64,000 nt of DNA from assembly GCF_900110735.1 (NCBI RefSeq), contig NZ_FOET01000015.1:1-64000 (forward strand), given 5' to 3'. The notes beneath the pieces were generated by a model. That model did no database searches and was not told the origin of the DNA. It was given only the letters and a program-made list of their open reading frames with translations. The first letter of the stretch is position 1. Every line of letters starts with the position of its first letter. The position numbers were made by a program, and so were the translations under genes. Shown here in pieces: positions 59,851 through 64,000 of this stretch. The DNA comes from Streptomyces radiopugnans. Lineage in GTDB: Bacteria; Actinomycetota; Actinomycetes; Streptomycetales; Streptomycetaceae.

Positions 59851-61061
59851 ACGACACCGCCACCACACCCGGCAACGCCGGTCTCACCCGGCGCTGGCAG
59901 GGCGCGCTGATGGACAACTACGGCACCCCCCGCATCCCGATCACCCGCGGCGAGGGCGCCCGGCTGTGGGACGCCGACGGCAGGGAGTACCTGGACTTCG
60001 TCGCAGGCATCGCCGTCAACTCGCTGGGCACCGCCCACCCGGCGGTCGTCCGCGCGGTCTCCGAGCAGATCGCCACCCTCGGCCACGTCTCCAACCTCTT
60101 CGTCGCCGAACCCCCGGTCGCCCTGGCCGAACGGCTGCTCCAGCTCTTCGGCCGTCCCGGACGCGTCTACTTCTCCAATTCCGGGGCGGAGGCCGTCGAG
60201 GCGGCGTTCAAGATCGGCCGCCGGACCGGCCGGACGCACATGGTCGCCACCGCCGGCGGCTTCCACGGCCGCACCATGGGCGCCCTCGCGCTGACCGGCC
60301 AGTCCGCCAAACGCGATCCCTTCCTGCCGCTGCCCGGCGAGGTCACCCACGTTCCCTACGGCGACGCCGACGCGCTGCGGGCGGCCGTCACCGAGGAGAC
60401 CGCCCTGGTGATCGTCGAGCCGGTCCAGGGCGAGAACGGCGTCGTCGTCCCGCCCGAGGGCTACCTGGCCGCCGCCCGCGAGATCACCGCCGCCACCGGC
60501 GCCCTGCTGGTGCTCGACGAGGTCCAGACGGGCATCGGCCGCACCGGGCACTGGTTCGCCTGCCAGGCGCAGGGGGTGCGGCCCGACGTCGTCACCCTCG
60601 CCAAGGGGCTGGGAGCCGGACTGCCCATCGGCGCCACGGTCGCCTTCGACGAGGCCGCCGAACTGCTGGGCCCCGGCCACCACGGCTCCACCTTCGGCGG
60701 CAACCCGGTCTCCTGCGCGGCGGCGCTCGCCGTCCTGGACACCATCGCCTCCGAGGGCCTCCTCGACCACGTCAAGCGGATCGGCGGCCGGCTGCGCGAG
60801 GCCGTCCGGGCGCTGGGACACCCGCTGGTCGACCAGGTCCGCGGCGCCGGCCTGCTGCTCGGTATCGTACTGACCGAACCCGTCGCACCCCAGGTGCAGC
60901 AGGCTGCCCAGGACGCGGGCTTCCTGGTGAACGCGTGCGGCCCGGACGTCGTCCGGCTGGCACCACCGCTGATCATCGGCGAAGCCGAGGTGGACGCGCT
61001 GGTCCGGTCCCTCCCCGCCGTCCTCGACGCAGCCGACGGGACCCGACGAGCCGGAGACTGA
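59847..61061 (+). CDS. argD: Acetylornithine aminotransferase
   Basis: The product has 404 residues. It is a class III aminotransferase: FSNSGAEAVEAAFKIGR, GGFHGRTMGALALTG, the cofactor-binding LVLDEVQTGIGRTG (Asp224) and Lys253 in VTLAKGLGAGLPIG. It converts N-acetylglutamate semialdehyde to N-acetylornithine with PLP and glutamate. The start overlaps argB, and argR follows 7 bp downstream. Confidence 0.96.
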
Positions 61062-61068
61062 CGAGACC

Positions 61069-61629
61069 ATGACCGAGGCGCAGGCGCAGGGCGGCAACCA
61101 CGGCGGCCCGGCCGTACCCCACACGCGTACGGCCCGGCACCGCCGGATCGTGGAGATCCTGAACCGCGAGCCGGTCCGGTCCCAGAGCCAGCTCGCCAAG
61201 CTGCTCGCCGACGACGGGCTGAGCGTCACCCAGGCGACGCTCAGCCGGGACCTCGACGAGCTGGGGGCGGTCAAGATCCGCAACACCGGGGGCGAGCTGA
61301 TCTACGCCGTCCCCGGTGAGGGCGGCGACCGCACGCCCCGGGCTCCGCTGGGGGAGTCCGCGAGCGAGGCGAGGATGGCGCGGCTGGCGGGCGAACTGCT
61401 GATCTCGGCCGAGGCGTCGGCCAATCTGGTGGTGCTGCGCACCCCGCCCGGCGCCGCCCAGTTCCTCGCCTCGGCCATCGACCAGGCGGAGGTGCACGAC
61501 ATCATCGGCACCATCGCGGGCGACGACACCCTGCTGCTGATCAGCCGCCACCCCACCGGCGGCCAGGCCCTGGCCGACCATCTGCTGCGGCTGGCGCAGA
61601 AGAACTCCCACCAGGGCAACGCCACCTGA
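61069..61629 (+). CDS. argR: Arginine repressor
   Basis: The product has 186 residues. An N-terminal winged helix (RHRRIVEILNREPVRSQSQL, then LSVTQATLSRDLDELGAVKI) binds ARG boxes. The C-terminal hexamerisation and arginine-binding domain shows ANLVVLRTPPGAAQFLASAID and GTIAGDDTLLLISR. As the last gene of the operon it should repress argC, and argG downstream, when arginine is plentiful, and thereby regulate itself. Confidence 0.97.
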   Translation: MTEAQAQGGNHGGPAVPHTRTARHRRIVEILNREPVRSQSQLAKLLADDGLSVTQATLSRDLDELGAVKIRNTGGELIYAVPGEGGDRTPRAPLGESASEARMARLAGELLISAEASANLVVLRTPPGAAQFLASAIDQAEVHDIIGTIAGDDTLLLISRHPTGGQALADHLLRLAQKNSHQGNAT

Positions 61630-61666
61630 CGGGTTCCGGGCCCCGGCAACCGCGGGGTGCGCTCCG

Positions 61667-62233
61667 TCAGCCGCGCGCGCCGTGCCCGGCGGCGTTCTGC
61701 CACTCGTGCGCCAGCAGAGCCCAGACCTGGAGGTCGTGACGGCGGCCGCCCATGGAGAACACGCTGCGCAGCGTGCCCTCGTGCGTCATGCCCAGCCGCC
61801 GGGCCACCGCGATGCTGGGGTGGTTGTCGGGGGAGACCAGCCACTCCACCCGCACCAGGCCGCGCACCCCGACCGCCCAGTCGATCATGCGCCGGGCGGC
61901 GGTCGTCACCAGCCCGCGCCCCTGGGCCTCGGGAGCCAGCCAGGCCCCCAGCTCGCAGGAGCCCTCGGAGGCGCTGAACAGCCGGAAGAGCATGCCGCCC
62001 ACCAGCTCGCCGTCGAGCCGGATGCCGTAGATCCGGCCCTCGTCGGCGGCCTGCTTGTCGGCGTACCGCTGGAGGAAGGCCCGGGCCGAGGCGGTGTCGG
62101 TGACGGTGTGCGCCCACGGCAGCCAGGGCGCCAGATGATCGCGCACCCGGTCGGTGTACGCGGCCAGCTCCGCCGCCTGCCACGGCTCCAGGGGGCACAG
62201 TTCCGCGCCGTCGCCGAGAGGGGTGCTGAACAT
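61667..62233 (-). CDS. RimJ/RimL-like GNAT acetyltransferase
   Basis: The product has 188 residues, starting at ATG 62233 after GAGGAG. The GNAT fold shows LGAWLAPEAQGRGLVTTAARRMIDWAV, with the RGL acetyl-CoA loop, VRVEWLVSPDNHPSIAVARRLGM and a typical GTLRSVFSMGGRRHDLQVWALL end. Relatives acetylate ribosomal protein N-termini or small amines; the target is unknown. It converges on argR with only 37 bp between. Confidence 0.9.
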   Translation of the reverse strand: MFSTPLGDGAELCPLEPWQAAELAAYTDRVRDHLAPWLPWAHTVTDTASARAFLQRYADKQAADEGRIYGIRLDGELVGGMLFRLFSASEGSCELGAWLAPEAQGRGLVTTAARRMIDWAVGVRGLVRVEWLVSPDNHPSIAVARRLGMTHEGTLRSVFSMGGRRHDLQVWALLAHEWQNAAGHGARG

Positions 62234-62355
62234 GGGGCTCCTCGCAGGGTCGCTCGCAGGTGGTCGGGCGTGCGGTCGCGGCGGTCCCGCCGGTCCCGGC
62301 GAGCGCCATGATCGAACCCGCCGTCACGCTAGCGGCGCCCGCCGCGCGGAACCAG

Positions 62356-62412
62356 CCGGTGGACGGCGGACCCCGGGCGGCGGTCGCGCGCCCGGGGTCC
62401 GCCGTCCACCGG
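62356..62412 (-). terminator. Terminator hairpin after a GNAT gene
   Basis: A perfect 24-bp stem (62356-62379 with 62389-62412) with a 9-nt loop starts 2 bp after the stop codon of the minus-strand gene. It is the longest perfect stem in the window. Confidence 0.8.
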
Positions 62413-62413
62413 A

Positions 62414-62959
62414 TCAGAGCGGCTTCTTGTGGAAGAGGGTCGTGGGCCGGAGCACGCCCTCGGTGTCCGCCGCGTAGTCGGGGATCGTGCCGGCCTCGGT
62501 CCAGCCGGCCGAGCGGTAGAGGCGCTCGGCCGGGCTGCCGGTCTGGGTGTCCAGCACCAGCAGGGAGATCCCCGCGCCGGCGGCCTCCCGTTCGGCCGTC
62601 GCCAGCAGCCGCCGGCCCAGCCCCCGGCCCCGGGCGTCCCGGTGCACGATCAGCTTGGCTACCTCCGCGCGGTGGCGGCCGTTGGGCATGCCGCAGAACC
62701 TGAGCTGCACGGTCCCCAGGATCCGGCCGCCGTCCCGGGCGACCCACACCGCTGCCCGGCCGTCGGCGACCTCGGGCGCCAGGCCCTCCCACCAGGCCGC
62801 CGCTTCGGCGGGGTCGAGCGGGGCGAGGAAGCCGATCGAGGAGCCGCCCTCGACGGCGTCGTGGAGCAGGGCGGCCAGATCCCGGGCCGCGGCGGTGAGG
62901 TCGGCGGCCGGCAGACGGGTGATCACCGGCGCGGCGCTGCTGATGTGTTCGGTTCGCAC
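62414..62959 (-). CDS. GNAT-family N-acetyltransferase
   Basis: The product has 181 residues from the GTG at 62959. AAGGAG lies 12 bases upstream, rather far; a longer version from ATG 62995 would swallow that site. The fold shows VAKLIVHRDARGRGLGRRLLATAERE with the RGRGLG loop, and LVLDTQTGSPAERLYRSAGW, as in relatives that acetylate antibiotics or small amines. The target is unknown. Confidence 0.88.
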   Translation of the reverse strand: MRTEHISSAAPVITRLPAADLTAAARDLAALLHDAVEGGSSIGFLAPLDPAEAAAWWEGLAPEVADGRAAVWVARDGGRILGTVQLRFCGMPNGRHRAEVAKLIVHRDARGRGLGRRLLATAEREAAGAGISLLVLDTQTGSPAERLYRSAGWTEAGTIPDYAADTEGVLRPTTLFHKKPL

Positions 62960-63013
62960 CGCCCGATGGAACTCCTTCCGGGGCCCTGGCCGCAAGGACG
63001 TTCCGCCAGGCGG

Positions 63014-63601
63014 TCAGGAGGGGGTGGGCGGCAGGGGGAGCGGCAGGCCCGGGAGGCCGTCGATGCTGGTGGCGACGTGCTCCTTCCTGTGGAAGTACGC
63101 GTCCAGCGACTCGTCCGTCTCGCGCTCGAAGCGCGAGCCGTGCAGCGGTCGGTCGCTCTCGTACGTCATCAGCGGCACGGCGTAACCGCAGGTGTCGCGG
63201 ATCAGCTCGGCGGTGACCACGATGATCGCGCGCAGACCGTGCCGGGAGTGGTCGATGCCGGGGAAGCGGCCGATCAGCTCCCCCCAGCGCGGGTCGTCGC
63301 GGAAGACGGGTTCCCCGCGTCCGTGGACGCGCACGATGTTCGGCGGGCCGGAGAAGGCGCACCACATCAGGGTTATGCGGCCGTTCTCCCGCAGATGGGC
63401 GACGGTCTCGGCGTTGGAGCCGGCGAAGTCGAGATAGGCGACGGTGCGTTCGTCCAGGACGGCGAAGGAACCCCTCAGCCCCTTGGGGGAGAGGTTGACG
63501 GTGCCGTCGCCGGACAGCGGCGCGGTGGCGGTGAAGAAGACGGGCTGGGCCTCTATGAAGTCCCGCAGCCGTCCGTCGATGCGTTCGTATGTCTTTCCCA
63601 C
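63014..63601 (-). CDS. Pyridoxamine-5'-phosphate-oxidase-like FMN-binding protein
   Basis: The product has 195 residues from GTG 63601. CATGAT, 6 nt upstream of the GTG on this strand, supports a leaderless start there rather than in the low-complexity frame upstream. It has the split-barrel fold: IEAQPVFFTATAPLSGDGTVNLSPKG, VAYLDFAGSNAETVAHL and ITLMWCAFSGPPNIVRVHGRG. Relatives bind FMN, F420 or haem and act as oxidoreductases or heme-degrading proteins. The substrate is unknown. Confidence 0.87.
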   Translation of the reverse strand: MGKTYERIDGRLRDFIEAQPVFFTATAPLSGDGTVNLSPKGLRGSFAVLDERTVAYLDFAGSNAETVAHLRENGRITLMWCAFSGPPNIVRVHGRGEPVFRDDPRWGELIGRFPGIDHSRHGLRAIIVVTAELIRDTCGYAVPLMTYESDRPLHGSRFERETDESLDAYFHRKEHVATSIDGLPGLPLPLPPTPS

Positions 63602-63607
63602 ATTGGC

Positions 63608-63613
63608 ATCATG
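63608..63613 (-). promoter_or_regulatory. -10 box of a leaderless promoter (PPOX-like)
   Basis: CATGAT on the minus strand is followed by 6 nt and the GTG at 63601. Confidence 0.5.
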
Positions 63614-63874
63614 CCGCCGCGAGGGCGTACGTGCCCGGTGATTACGGCGCGGGCCGGACAGCCGAAGGCGGGGGACAGGCGCGGACGCAGGAGCGGGGGC
63701 GGGGACAGTGCGGGTGCGGGTGCGACGGGAGCACGGGAGCCGGCAGGGGAGGGGCCGCCGGCGCCGCCCGCGGCGGCCGGGGCGTGGAGCGCAGCCCGCG
63801 GCCGTGCCGGCCGGGGTGCCGCGGGTCACCGGAAGGCTGTTGACCTGCGCTTTCTCCGGAGACCAGGCGCGCTT

Positions 63875-63927
63875 TGACGAATCATGCGGAGGAGTGCATA
63901 CTTATACTAGTCACCGCATGCATCGTA
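63875..63927 (+). promoter_or_regulatory. argG promoter with ARG-box-like sites
   Basis: TTGACG (63875-63880), 17 bp and CATACT (63898-63903) form a promoter; TATACT at 63904 is an alternative -10 box. ARG-box-like half-sites ATCATGCGG, GTGCATAC and GCATGCATC surround it, resembling those at argC. Confidence 0.65.
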
Positions 63928-63939
63928 AGGAGTCCCCCG

Positions 63940-64000
63940 TGACCGAGCGCGTCGTACTCGCCTACTCCGGTGGCCTGGACACCTCCGTCTGCATCGGCTG
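63940..64000 (+). CDS. argG: Argininosuccinate synthase, N-terminal start (partial)
   Basis: Only the first 20 codons are in the window. The GTG at 63940 follows AAGGAG. The residues TERVVLAYSGGLDTSVCIG hold the ATP-pyrophosphatase P-loop SGGLDTS of ArgG. The enzyme joins citrulline and aspartate. The gene runs off the right edge. Confidence 0.93.

Larger units (their letters stand above)
63602..63939 (+). other. Intergenic region before argG
   Basis: These 338 bases contain a Gly/Arg-type low-complexity GC-rich stretch and, in the last 70 bases, the argG promoter listed separately. I find no gene in it. Confidence 0.6.

Overview
The window is chromosomal DNA from a high-GC actinomycete, almost certainly a Streptomyces. 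Third codon positions are nearly all G or C. GTG starts are frequent, and many genes have a TANNNT box 6-7 nt before the start codon, as expected for leaderless mRNAs. The gene content and order (metH end, Pup-proteasome genes, pafBC-tatAC-helicase, infC-rpmI-rplT, pheST, argCJBDR) match, from memory, the conserved core of Streptomyces chromosomes. I see no rRNA or tRNA gene, IS element, prophage, integrase or CRISPR array.

Layout. 1-10.4 kb: the end of metH, a HAD phosphatase, two tandem oligopeptide-binding lipoproteins without permeases, a NarL-type response regulator behind a RecB-like nuclease, a site-2 protease, trmI, an anchored protein of unknown function and a 3Fe-4S-type ferredoxin. 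10.6-20.4 kb: the pupylation-proteasome locus arc, dop, pup, prcB, prcA, interrupted by a divergent LacI regulator/MFS exporter pair, then pafA. 20.5-29.8 kb: two FKBP proline isomerases, the WYL regulators pafB and pafC, a small membrane protein, tatA, tatC, a lipid-kinase-like protein and a Ski2/HelY helicase. 29.9-39.2 kb: an iron-boxed siderophore-interacting protein, a 5'-3' exonuclease, OsmC and BtuF-like proteins, a DUF2510 protein, a D-amino-acid-type PLP enzyme, a mycosin-like protease with its partner, SseB-like and DUF1844 proteins. 39.3-47.2 kb: translation genes infC (ATC start), rpmI, rplT, an RNA 2'-O-methyltransferase, an orphan soluble histidine kinase, pheS and pheT. 47.3-56.3 kb: accessory metabolism and regulators, including a GH74 xyloglucanase behind a perfect CebR-type operator, a GHL10 hydrolase, a phosphatase-fold protein that has lost its histidines, a TipA-like MerR regulator, and a divergent pair made of a LysR effector domain without a helix-turn-helix and a DUF5997 protein. 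56.4-64 kb: argC, argJ, argB, argD, argR, two GNAT acetyltransferases, a flavin-type oxidase and the first codons of argG.

How the genes work together. Arc, PrcA and PrcB form the degradation machine. PafA attaches Pup and Dop removes it. The Pup gene here ends in Gly-Gly-Glu, so it is ready for ligation without deamidation. The arg genes form one coupled operon (ATGA overlaps) ending in their own repressor gene, with ARG-box-like sites before both argC and argG. Genes are insulated by many hairpins with perfect or near-perfect stems, most without a U-tract.

The points most worth a second look are: the LysR-effector/DUF5997 pair (both leaderless, an AT-hook-like tail on one and an internal duplication in the other); a GGTTTCAA dyad at identical spacing in the arc and pafA promoters; an 89-bp tandem duplication of the argJ leader that creates a coupled 30-codon ORF; the CebR box on the GH74 gene; and the infC leader with a U-tailed hairpin and a non-canonical ATC start.
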